From positions 115,886,162 through 115,950,161 of the forward strand of contig NC_081824.1 in NCBI RefSeq assembly GCF_030867095.1: a DNA stretch of 64,000 nt, given 5' to 3'. The stretch comes from Alligator mississippiensis. Lineage: Eukaryota; Chordata; Crocodylia; Alligatoridae. Positions 45,423-57,014 of this stretch are shown here, one piece after another; position 1 is the first letter of the stretch; each line of letters opens with the position of its first letter. The translations under genes and the position numbers were made by a program. A model generated the notes under the pieces. That model was not told the DNA's origin. It saw nothing but the letters and a program-made list of their open reading frames with translations, and did no database searches.

Positions 45423-47067
45423 GGGGGATCTGGGCTTTCTATTCACCATGGAAAAACATGGATTTTTCTCATTTTAAGGAGAAAAACACAGATTTTTCTC
45501 CTTTAAATGAGAAAATACAGCCCCATTAAAGGAGAAAAATGCATGAAATGACAGATTTCCCCTTGGGGCTGGGGGGAGCAGGAGGAAGATGATCAGGCAG
45601 GAGGAGCCAATGCATGTGCACATGCACATATGCACGTGGCAGCCAGGCAGCATGAGAACAGCTCCTGCAGCTCCCCACAGGTAAGTCTGGGGAGGGAAAT
45701 TGAGACTCCCATAGTGAGGAAAGGAGGGAGTTAGGTAGGGCTGAGGGCACTGCCCAGCCAGGATGGTGCATGGGACCTGGGGCTTGGGATCTGGGGCTGG
45801 CGGTAATGCATGGCCACAGGTCCCAAGCAGGGAGTGGGACAGAGTCATGGGCAGCTCATCTGAGGGCAGTGATGGGGCTGGGTCCCCACCACTGTATGCA
45901 CTCTTGGGGTCAGGCATGGGGAACATGTGACCCCCAGATTTGTGCACTGGGTGGGGGTGGATGAGAGCTACCTGCTGCTTGCTTGGGGCTCCCTGCCCTG
46001 CTGCCCTCCTCCTCCACGTGAACTTCATGGCCTGTGAGAAGCACCTGGCGCGGCAGGGAACAGCAGGCCAAGGAGGCTTGGTGCCGCTGCCGGGAGCCCA
46101 GCGCCTTCATGGCAAGGTGTCTCCTGCCTACCTGGCAGCAGTGGGAGTGGCAGCACAGGGTTATGTCTCCCATTGCTGCCAGGTGGGCAAGGGGTGCCTT
46201 GTCATGGTGGTGTGGGGCTCTCAGCGGCAGCACCAAACCTCTCTGCACTGCTCTGCTCTTCTGCACCAGCTCGCACCTGCTAGGCCATGAAGGCCCCCCA
46301 GGGGGAGAGTAGTAGGATGGGGAGTCCTGAGCCCACAGCAGCTAGCTTGCATCTGCCCCTCCCTCCTCCCACAGGCTCCACTCCAGCTGTGGCATCCATG
46401 GGAGAGGGGGAGCCAGGCTCCATGCTCCACTCCAGCCGCAGCAACTGTCACCTGCCATGGGCAGCAGCCAGGATTTTGGTGCTGCTGGGGGGACAGGGGG
46501 CTGCAGACCCAGGTCCCTGGCCCCATAGCCCTGGCAGCTGGGGCCCCCTTCAGCAGGGCTGGGGGAGTGGAGGATGTGGCTGGGAAATGAGGGGCACCAG
46601 CAGGGCAGGGGTCTGTGGATCAGGAGTGAGGAGCACCAGCAGGGCCAGGGGGCTGTGGTTTGGGAGTGAGGAGCAATAGCATGGGCAGGGCACCAGCATA
46701 TCAGGGCTGCTCAGTGCCACAAAGCAGTGGGCAGGGAACAGCTGCAACTGGCCCCCTATCCTGGTGAGAGAAGAGGACAGAGGGAGCTCTGATTTTCCAT
46801 GATAAAAAACGCGAAGTGAAAGGCCAAAGTATATAGGTATTTTAAATTTATTTTATTATAGTGATTGCAGCATTGCTAGGCTTCCATATTGCTTTAAAAT
46901 TGTAAATATATCAATAAACCATTGTGTTCACCTGATACCTATATATATAGTGGTGTTTTGTTTTAATCATGGAAAGACATGGATTTGGGGTTTTTAATTC
47001 AGAGAATTTGGGGAGTTTTTATATCAGAAAATTTGTGATTTTTAAACAGAGAAAACCAGGATCCCTG
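45423..47067. mobile_element. 1.6-kb hAT-like non-autonomous element
   Basis: Left end gggggatctgggctttct and inverted right end cagggatcctggttttct are similar, in the hAT 'CAGGG' style. The flanks atttttat and gttatcat match 5 of 8. Near the left end a hairpin pairs 45463-45486 with 45492-45515. The GC-rich middle contains CAGGTAAGT (45678-45686) and a palindromic region around 46,030-46,200. The right 290 bp match 33820-34106. No transposase frame recognised. Confidence 0.7.
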
Positions 47068-48264
47068 GTTATCATCTACATCAAACCATCATAGAGGTTC
47101 CAATTCAGGACAGCATACCTATTTGAAATATCACTTTTATATATCCTTAAAGCTATGTTCTTGCACTGTTGAATTCAACAGGATTTTTGCCATTGACTTT
47201 GCATGTAAATGCATTCCCAAATTAGAGTACACCTTTCCTTACACTAATACTCTGTGATTAGCTTCAGAGTATAAGTCATACTAGGGAAAATACACTTCCA
47301 CCCATGGATATTAAGTTGTCTTTCAGCTAATCTATTTTATTGAAGAAACAGCCTCCTATGCTAACTCTATTAGTTTTGCCTGCTTTTTACAGTCAGGCTA
47401 GTTTACTGCATTTCCTTTAACAGCAAAAAAAAAAAAAATGTTTGCTGAATTTGCTGAATCTGGGAATCTTGACTTCAAACATCCACATTTAACTGAGTCC
47501 CCTTTTTCCCATACTCATCATTAACAAACTATCAATTGTATTTATTACTGCTTGTTTAACTCAGCCCTGAGAATATACCTGACATGGTACAGCTTAAATA
47601 GCAGAAAAGTCCTCTGACCTCAGAAACGTATATACCTGAGCAAGTTGACTATCTTCCTTGCATCCTATTCACTAAACCCTCTCTGCTAAGGAATTTTGTC
47701 ATGCCAAATAGCTTTGTGAGCATTCAAATAGCTGTAACTAAAATAAACAAACAAAAAATCTCTACCACAAGAATGGTCCTTCTATTCCTTTTGTCTAAAA
47801 ATTAATGCATGTCCTAGAAGTGCATATACCTAGCAATGTAGCATATAGAATTTATTGACATTTATTTGGAATAACTTTACATAACGAACTGGCATGTTTA
47901 TTCAACCAACATAGGACTTCTGTTTGTCAATGTCAAACTTTAGCTGTAAAATTATGAATGGTGAAGCTCTGATACAACAAATCTGATCATGGTAACTATC
48001 CCAATCTCCAGTATTTCCTAATGTCTAGAATATAAATTCTGTATGTTAACTTTTAAATTCGGTTGTGGATAATGCTAAATTCTGCCCATAACAATGAAAT
48101 AATCATTTCCATAACTGCAGGTCAGTTTCAAAGACAAAATATGAGTAGAGCTGATAAAAGTACAAACAAGTGTCCAACAAAATGCATGCATCCGAGTAGC
48201 AGTATGACAATTTTTCAGTTTTTTTAGAAAGCCTGAAGACCTCAGTTATAAGTTATGCAATCAT
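47068..48264. other. AT-rich noncoding stretch
   Basis: No recognised feature. Confidence 0.5.
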
Positions 48265-48487
48265 CATTAGGAAGAACTTCTTCACAGTTAGAGTGGCCAA
48301 GGTCTGGAACGGGCTCCCAAGGGAGGTGGTGCTGTCCCCTACCCTAGGGGTCTTCAAGAGGAGGTTGGATATGCATCTAGCTGGGGTCATCTAGACCTAA
48401 CACTCTTTCATGCATATGCAGGGGGTCGGACTCGATGATCTATTGAGGTCCCTTCCGACCCTAGCATCTATGAATCTATGAATCTAT
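48265..48487 (+). mobile_element. CR1 3' fragment
   Basis: 5'-truncated copy beginning 'attaggaagaacttcttcac', ending 'gggggtcggactcgatgatc' and 'atctatgaatctatgaatc'. Nearly identical to 19641-19984, so the same young subfamily. Confidence 0.92.
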
Positions 48488-51400
48488 AGCTCACAGAAGT
48501 AAAACCTTTATCATGCCTCACATAATCACAGTATCTCTATATGTGCCTAATTTCCAATTTAAAGTTAATTTATCATCAACAGTTCTTGCATAAGCAAATC
48601 TTAGAGTGAATTGACTGCAAATGGATGACTTGTTTGCACTTGTTATTGATGATATTTCACAACTCAGAAATTACCGCCTCTTTAGTTTCCTGCTACAGAA
48701 TTCTTAGGTAATCACATCATCAATAGCTCTCTGAAAAATAATTGCTTTCAGAGCAAAGTTGTTCTAAGATTTTTAGGGCTGTCAGGTGATCTCAGTAAGA
48801 GCCTCCAAAGTGAGAGAAGTATGAATTAAACAAATAAAGCAATATTTAAGATGTTTACAAATGATCCTAAATTGTGTTAGAAAAGCCTTCAATTAGTACA
48901 AAAAGGGAGATGAGGAAGAGGGTTTATAAAATGAAGGCATGATATGACTGTTATCTTTTAAAAACATTTATTCTTTCTTTCTGACAAATCAAAATCCTCT
49001 GGCTCATTTACACAGTAATACTAGACATACTAGCAGGCCATGTATACTGACCTATCCTTTCGAGTATGACTGAACAGTGAAGAAAGCAAGGAGAAAAAGA
49101 CAGTACATGCATTCTAGTTGGAAAGTACACAGTAGCCTAGGCAATGAAGAATCCCATTAAGTTCCTTACTGTTTCTCCCTTTGGTCCTTGTATCTGAAGT
49201 CTCTATCTGACTCTCTCTCTTCCCATGCTCCATCTTTGAAACTAAGTCAAATTGTAACAACTTGTAGCTTCTGGGGGGAACACTTCGGAGGGAAACTAAT
49301 ACCAGGTCCCTTACCATTTCCTTTTATTCTTTTAAAAAACGAAATTGCTATCATTCCAGGAATGACAGGGAAGAGATTAAAGTAAGATCAGGACATTTGT
49401 CTTAATTGCTCTCTTTCCTCTTCTATTGTTATATGTTAAGATCTATTCTGAACCCTTTTGGAGCTCAGTTTTGAGGATGACTAGCAGGAAATGCCCTTTT
49501 AACATCATATAGTTTATTCCGTTGGTCTTGGCTGTCAGCCACTTGGGGAGAAGTCTGCTGGTTCCAGGTAGGTACTGCAAGGACAATAGCATCATTATTC
49601 AGTACCTCATATCACAAACACCAGTTGCCTGGCTGGTATCTTTCCTTCCAGAAAGATGAATTAGGAAGTCATTTAAGCTCCACATGGCTCACTCAAGGTA
49701 AGAATCTTACCCCTAACGCTATGCACTGACTTATTGATATAGAATATGCTGGCAGGAGGTAGTGCAAGAATACACTACCATAGAAAATAAGGGGCCTAGG
49801 ATTTTGACAACATACCCTTTTTTTTTTCTCTTGACTGACCAATACAATTCACTTGCTGAAACAAAACCATGTAGCCTTAAATAGTTTTACATTATCAACT
49901 TCTGTTTTGCCTATGATTTTGTACTCTGGTTTAAGAGATTATATCAAACAGCATTCTGCTTTCTATCATAAACCTCATCTCCACTCAACGTGTGTTGCAA
50001 CCCAATGTGCATGTGTAAATATACAAGAATATATGTTTCTATACACTGGATTACATGTTTCCAGTTTAAAGGAAGAACTAAAACATGTTAGTTGTCTACA
50101 ACTGGAGTTGTAGAGTATTTCCATAGACTTTAAAAGTCATTTGATCATGCCATAAAAAAGAATATGGCTAATTAATTTCTCACAAATTTTATAGCTTGGT
50201 TGCAGAAGAATGTTTCTAGTTCATAAGTTCTTTAGCGTAAGGTTTAGGTCTGCCTCAGTGATTTTACTGGGTATAGCATGACATTGCCCCAAGCCCCTTC
50301 AGTTTTCTGGGTGATATATCACAGTACCTACAAAAATTATTATTAAATAAAATAATTGTAAATGTAAAATTTCTGCATGACTCTAAGGAGCATTAGCATT
50401 GTGAACTGCCAGGGTGTTCTGCTAATTACTTTTCTGAAGTATGGTAGTCACTTTGCAATGAAAATATGACCATTGTGTTTTATGTTGCAGATCTAAAGTT
50501 AAAACTTTTTTAGTATTAATTTTGCCCTCCAAATTAACCTGCTACTATGTATAAAACACCTCTATCTCTACAACAGCTTTCTAAATGGTTTTAAAGTAAT
50601 CTGAGCAATTTGCTTTCTATGGACAGATATGAGATTCTAGATACAATCCACAAACAGGTTGACATCTGAAACATAGTTAACACTATTTTAGTGGAAGTGC
50701 CTTTTAAAATACTAGAGGACTTTACCTTGTTTTCTGCATGTCATCAGGCTACTGATGCTGAAAATAAACTTACAGTTTTAGTTCCATATTTGCTTTTATG
50801 TTTTTCAAAACACAGAAGATCAGAACGCTTTAATCAGACATCAGATGAGAAATCTTTGAATAGTACACTTCAGAAGGAAAAACCCAGCACTTTGAAATAA
50901 AACAGGTTTTCTAAAAGCACTCATTTGACATCATTTATGAAATTTCTGCTTTTCATTTTATAGGTTTCAATATAATGATCACATTTCTGTGTTTCCTGCT
51001 TTTATTGCACACCACCTGCTAATAAATGAGTGAACTTGGCTGAGCTTCATTTATACTTTACTTACACTAAGAGAGTAGGGTACTATCACATTTTCTGGAA
51101 GGAAAGAACATAGCTATAATATAATAGCAAGGTATTATGTCCTTTGTAACAGAAATAATGGAATATATATTCAAAATGTAATGCAATTTCTACTGTTACA
51201 AAATATGAATATGCTCATGTTGCCTAAGCCAATTCTTCTTTCCTTAATTTATGTTACTATAATACAGTTCATAGTGATAACATAATGTTCTGGCATAGTA
51301 AAAAGATTCTTGGCCTGAATTTGCATTTGGGATTATTCTATAATGAGCTCAATCCTGCTAGCAATGAAATCAATGATTATTTTGAAATTGACTTCACTAG

Positions 51401-53185
51401 AAGGAGCATCAGACCGGATGATCAACTAATAAATATGAATGTTGGTTATGTAAGTCATCCAAATAAGTGCTATTAAAATTATTAGGCTATATATGTTGCT
51501 TAGGATGCATTTGTAGCATAAAAACTATTTAAAATGCTTTAGATAATGTTAAAAATATTAATACTATTTTTTTCTTATTCCTCAGAAGTTTGGAATGTTT
51601 TAGTGAAGATACAGAGATCAAATTTGTTAAGCTACTCATATGGATTTAAATGAATCTGAATTAGTCAGGGGACAGCAGCCTCAAAAAAGTCTTGAAAAGA
51701 ATCAGAGGGAATCATTACAAAGTCAAGAAACTGGTGGTTAAAGGAAACATGCTTAAGGAAACAAAACACAGGAAAGTTACACTGGATGGATGAAAACAAT
51801 GGTTTAATGAAAAGGATTAAAACACTCTTGATTTTGTGAATCAAAATACTAATAATTATTTTTAACCTCTGGAGTGCATGTATTTTCAAATAAAATCTGA
51901 GAATATAATAGGGCCTACTGCCACAAGACACATGACACAGTAAAGTGTACATCAGGTTTACTCCCAATTCCAAAACAATGTGGAGAATCTTAAAAGAGAT
52001 CCCATGTCCTTACATTAGCTCTGGCCCCAGACATCCAGCACTCTATTCCCCAACTTCCTCAATGCCCTGGCACCACGACTCCAGTAAACAGGACTATGAG
52101 GGATGCAGCTGCCTTGGAGACCCCCAAAGAAAGGGGTAGTTCCACTGAAGATACCATGAACCTTGGTGGATTATCTTTTCTGAGTATGCTCTGTCAACTT
52201 CTCACTCTCCTGAGTTCCAACTGGAACTTGGAACTCAATTGGAAACAATTTTGCTGGGATCTGGAGGTGAAGGATGGTACTAAGAAAGCAAACTATACTT
52301 CTTTAATGTGCAACTAGAAAGATTCATGCTGAAATGGTGCCCCTCCATGCATGGTTCTTGGGAGAAAACTGGGTCCAGAATATCTATAGTGTTATAATTA
52401 TGGGTTCCAACCTAAAATGTACCAGGTCAATCTAATCATCCTGGGGCCTGATTCAAAGGCTACTAAAGTCAATAAACTTTCCTTTACTTTTAGAGGGCTT
52501 TGTATAAGGCATGTTTTACAGGTAAAACTCTTACAGACTTCAGTTGGACTTTTGCCTGCATATGGAAAGCCGATCTGAGTCTTCTACTGGTAAACACAAA
52601 AGACAATTAAGGTCACTCTTGATACAGTATTTGGCACAATACATTGGACATATTTAGATGATGACATTTTAAATCTAATCGCTGAAAATAAACTTGCCTT
52701 TTATGAGAAATGCTTGTATATTTGGAACTTTATGCTCAAGGATATGCTCCTCCTATTTGTTCGATATTTTCAAAAATATGTAAATCTAAATAGTGTTTTA
52801 AATGATGAAATACTAAAAACTGAAGCTGACAAATATGTTATATAACAAATTTAAGATATGGTGGCACTATAAGTTCCAAGGACTAGCCAGTTGTAACCTG
52901 CCATTGAACTCAGAACTAAACTCTTGTAAGCTGAATTACTGAAAGGGGTGGATCACTTTCTTTTTATGCCTGAAATCTGATAACCATGGTAAAAAAAAAA
53001 CCAGCATTCATTCTTTCGTTGTATGTCTGAAAATCTATGAAGCACCAAGAATAACCTTAAGTATACAGATCAGCAAACTTAGCCTAATGAACTTGCTTTT
53101 GGATTTGAGATTGGAACCTAAAAATGTAAGAAGTTAGATTCTAAGATGTGTGTTTACATTAAACAAATTTAGAATATGCACATAA
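48488..53185. other. Long AT-rich noncoding stretch
   Basis: 4.7 kb with only short random frames. 52440-52570 has 'gaagtcaatg'-like worn repeat words. No exon, RNA gene or transposon that I can defend. Confidence 0.5.
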
Positions 53186-53265
53186 GCTATGTATTTGTAC
53201 AGCGCCTAGCACAGCAGACCTGTGCTCTTGCTTGATTTCTGCAGTACTACAATAAGTAATTGCCA
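53186..53265 (-). repeat. Ancient L2/MIR-type fragment
   Basis: 'tgtacagcgcctagcacag' followed by 'gcagtactacaataa' is the familiar end of an old amniote repeat. Confidence 0.55.
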
Positions 53266-53734
53266 ACATCATTTTTTGTCAATTATCAGATTCTTTTTTC
53301 TTACTTCAGAAAATGTAAATAAAATCCTTTTGCTTTAAATAGTTTCTTTTACAATGAGTTCATTAATTCCATTTCACTTTTGAATTGTCTATAATAATTT
53401 AAAAAACACACATTTTTTTTATCAAACTATACAAATGGCATACTATTTCAAGTTGCAATTTCATTACAATTTGCAAAATGAGTATGGTTAGGCCTTTTCA
53501 TATGGAAGACCTTCAAGATTATTCCAAGTTATTGTATGATGTGGTATTTGTGAATCAGTCAGTAATGTTCATTCTTCTGCTGACCCTTTACTGAACCAGG
53601 GTCCCAGCCTGTTGTGAATGAGCATAATGTGGTCTTACAGGTAAGGGGGAAAAACAAAGGTAAGAGCACTTGAGCTCATTAAAGAGTCTCTCATGCTCTT
53701 ACAAAAAGAGGGGAGCCTGTCCTGAACAAATACC
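53266..53734. other. AT-rich spacer
   Basis: Nothing recognised. Confidence 0.4.
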
Positions 53735-54333
53735 AATCAAAGTTCATAGAGTTATAGAATCATACAAAATTAAGGATGGTCATCTCAGGAGGCTACCTAG
53801 TTCTAGTCCAACCTCCTGCTCAAAGCAGGACCATCCCCAGCTAGATCATCCCAGCCAAGGTTTTGTCTATGCAGGTCTTAAAAATCTCTAAGAATGGTGA
53901 GTCCTCAACCTCTCTGGGTAACCTATTCCAGTGTTTTACTACCCTCCTAGTGAGAAAGGTCTTCTTAATATGTAACCTAAACTTGCCTTGTTGCAACTTG
54001 AGACCATTGCTCCTTGTTCTGCCATCTGCCACCGCTGAGAACAGTTCAGCTCCATCCTCTTTTGAACCCTACTTCAGGTAGTTGAAGGCTGCTATTAAAT
54101 CTCTCTTCAGTCTTCTCTTCTCTAGCTTAAATAAGCCCAGTTCCCTCAGCCTCTCCTCAGAAGTCACGTGCCACAGCCCCCTCACCATTTTTGTTGCCCT
54201 CCACTGGACTCCCTCCAATTTGTCCACATCCTTTCTGTAGTGGGACCCCCAAAACTGAACACAGTACTGCAGATGTGGCCTCACCAGTGCTGACTAGAGA
54301 AGAATAATCACTTCCTTCAGTCTACTGGATATC
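53735..54333 (-). mobile_element. CR1 LINE 3' part, minus strand
   Basis: Minus-strand coding for [52 protein letters not shown] and FLTRRVVKHWNRLPREVED, then the 3' tail (inverted, 53740-53830). Same lineage as the 35-38 kb CR1. Cut at about 54333 by the palindrome cluster and resumed at about 55565. Confidence 0.88.
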
Positions 54334-55564
54334 CATGGGTCAAAAAAAAACACTCTGCAGAACAGCGGGGCAAGGCACGGTCCCAGACCATGACTGGAGC
54401 AAACATAGGAGTCAGTCCTCCAGAAGAAACCCTCTAGTTTCAGCCAGAGCATCTATGTCGTGCTCCTGCTGCCCCCTGGTGCTGTCCAAGGTAAGTTAAG
54501 GAATGGGGGTGGGGGGATTTATGGGTGTGGGTGGGTGTGAGTGTGTGTGAGGGGTGGCAGGGGCACCAGTGGCAGCATGCAGCATGCCTGTGGCTCTGCT
54601 GCAGGCACAGTGGGCGGTGTCACAGTGCTGTGTGACCTGGGCTCCTACATGCTGAATGGACCTGGCCTGGCCTGCTAGTGCACAGCCTTGGATGGGTCAG
54701 GCCACGTGCATTCAGCATGTAGGAGTCTGGGTCACACAATGCCGCATCACTGTCCACCTATGCCTGCAGCAGAGCCATAGCCAGGCTGCCTGCTGCCACC
54801 AGTGCCGCTGGGGCTGGGGGGAGGGGCAGCAGGCGTGTGGCAGGGCCACGGGTTGGTGAAAGGCTGCAGGGGGACAAGTGGCCAGAGCTGGCAGCACGTG
54901 GCAGGACTTGTCCCAGCCCAGCACTGCGCAACTGGCTAGTCTGGCTTTGCACTGGAGCGGGTTGCGTGGCTCTTGTGCAAAGGCACACAAGCTGCACAAC
55001 CCAGGTCAGATCAGGTTGGTGGGGATCGCTGGAAAATGAGCCCCACCAGCCTGATCTGGCCCAGGCCATGCAGCTACTATGCCTTTGCACAGGAGCTGCG
55101 CTACCTGCTCCAGTGCAAAGTTGTACTAGCCAGTTGCACGGCATTGTGCCGGGTCCTGCCACACGCCACCTACCCACCTGCACAGAGGGGCAAGCAGCAC
55201 AGCTGCCAAAGGCCAGACCTGGCATGGTGCACAGGGACCGTGTGCCAAGGCATGCCAGGTCCTGCCAGCACTGGGGCTGCTCACGCTGCAAGACTGGCCC
55301 GGTCCCCTGTGAGTGGTCCCAGTGCCAGCAGGACCCGGCTCGGCATGCGACCCCTGCGTACCACATTGGGCCCTGCTGCCATGGGACTGGGCCAGCCTGG
55401 CTGTGTGAGGGCCCCAGTGCCGGCAGGACCTGATGCGTCTCAGCACGTGGTCCCTGCATGGCGTGCTGGGTTTGGCCTCCAGCAGTAGTACTGCCCTGGC
55501 TCAAATTTGCTCCTCTATTTTATCTGCTGCAAGTGCACATGCCTGGATGTGTGAACGCACCCCA
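54334..55564. mobile_element. Palindrome cluster inserted in a CR1
   Basis: About 1.2 kb of GC-rich sequence. Palindrome 1 pairs 54562-54667 with 54700-54806 ('ctcctacatgctgaat' inverted). Palindrome 2 pairs about 54890-55027 with 55043-55165 ('gcaactggctagt', 'ctttgcactggagc'). A third, weaker set of inverted and direct 'gccagcaggacc' units spans 55228-55450. AAGGTAAGT occurs at 54488-54496. 'ccatg' borders both sides, a possible 5-bp duplication. Long frames here are by-products. Confidence 0.75.
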
Positions 55565-55715
55565 TGAGATTTCATTTGGTCCAATCCTCCAATTTGTCTA
55601 GGTCATTTTGAAACCTACCCCTACCCTCAAGCATATCTACTACTGTCCCCAGATTGGTGTCATCTGCAAATTTGCTGAGGGTGCACTCTATGCCATCTTC
55701 CAAGTTATAATATTC
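55565..55715 (-). mobile_element. CR1 LINE continuation, minus strand
   Basis: 'cctccaatttgtctaggtca' and 'ggtgtcatctgcaaatttgc' are inverted CR1 coding (FADDT and ND.DELE-like region). This is the upstream part of the CR1 ending at 53735. Confidence 0.82.
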
Positions 55716-56047
55716 TGCCTACTTACTTCCTGTTGCATTAATTGGATTCAGTATTATTCTCTTCTTGTGGAAAATGGACCCCATGGTCCATCCTTGGACT
55801 GCCTTTGGCCTCTTTCTTTCATGTGGGGAACTTCTTCCTTTCTATGTAGGGCCACAGTGTGGAGTACAGGTAGGTCCTTGGGAGGATTTAAGGACTTGTA
55901 CTTGTTCTTTGCGCTAGGTGACTAATCTAAAGTCCATTGAAATCAACACAAGCCCTTTCACTTAGTTGTGTGGAGTGGAGATCATTCCCAAGATATGAAT
56001 TATAATCATCAGTTAAAATGGTTGTTTCATATTATCTATAGAACACA
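55716..56047. other. Noncoding spacer
   Basis: No feature recognised. Confidence 0.4.
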
Positions 56048-56583
56048 TCCTTCTATGTGGCATTAGTCAGGCTACACTTGGAGTACTGCATCCAGTTCTG
56101 GGCACTTCAAGAGGGATGTGCCTAGCATTGAGAGGGTTCAGAGGAGGGCTACTCACATGGTCAAAGGGCAGCGGGTCAGGCCCTACGAAAAGAAGCTGAA
56201 GGGCCTGAATCTATCTATTCAGCCTCCACAAGACAAGGCTGAGGGGGGATCTGGTGGCCATTTACAAACTCACCATGGGGGACCAGCGGGAATTGGGGGA
56301 GGCTCTGTTTCCCCGGGCACCACTGGGGGTTACTAGGAATAACGGCCACAAATTGTTAGAGAGAAGGTTCAGGCTGGACATCAGGAGACATTACTTTACA
56401 GCTAGGGCTGCCAGGCTCTGGAATGGACTCCCAAGGGAGGTGGTGCTTTCTCCTACTTTGGGGGTCTTCAAGAGAAGGCTTGGGTGAAATGGCCCTGGCA
56501 CTCTTTTCTGCCCAGGGCAGAGGGTCAGACCTGATGATCTGCTTAGGTCCCTTCCGACCCTAAGCACTATGAAACTATGAAAC
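56048..56583 (+). mobile_element. CR1 3' fragment
   Basis: Coding traces ...RLHLEYCIQFWA, LLERRFRLDIRRHYFTARAA and LWNGLPREVVLSPTLGVFKR, then 'gatctgcttaggtcccttcc' and 'actatgaaactatgaaac'. Same subfamily flavour as 31893-33388. Confidence 0.9.
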
Positions 56584-56751
56584 ATTTCACAGTACTGGTA
56601 AGGGAGAAGAATATTTTAGAAAATGATTTCCATTAGGTTTCATTTAGCACTCTTGACTTAGGCACAAATCATTTTTGTATGACCCTGTCCATTCCTATTG
56701 AAGACAACAGGAAAAGAACTACATTCTTTGACAGAAAGAATTAGGGTTATT

Positions 56752-57014
56752 TAGTGAGAAGAGAAGACTGAAGGTGGATTTGATAACAGTTTTCAAATAT
56801 TCAAAGAACAATTACAGAGAAGATAGAAATAGCCTTTTTTTGGTAGGGAACAGAACTAGGAGCAATGGCCGCAACTTTTTGCTGGGGAAGTTTAAGCTGA
56901 AAGAGCTTTCTGACTATGAGGGTGGTCAAACCTAGAGAAACTGGAATATCCATCCTTAGAATTTTTCAAGAGCAGGTAAAATAGACACGTGGCTGGGATG
57001 GTTTAATTAAGGAC
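56752..57014 (+). mobile_element. Old CR1 fragment, left half
   Basis: 'agaagactgaaggtggattt', 'gaactaggagcaatgg' and 'ttttcaagagcaggtaaa' are CR1 3' coding. The copy is interrupted after 57014 by the younger CR1 and resumes at 58855. Confidence 0.82.

Noticed and set aside
54758..55504. 248-residue minus-strand and 198-residue plus-strand frames
   Set aside because: Both lie in the palindrome cluster, where inverted copies keep both strands open; no recognisable domain.
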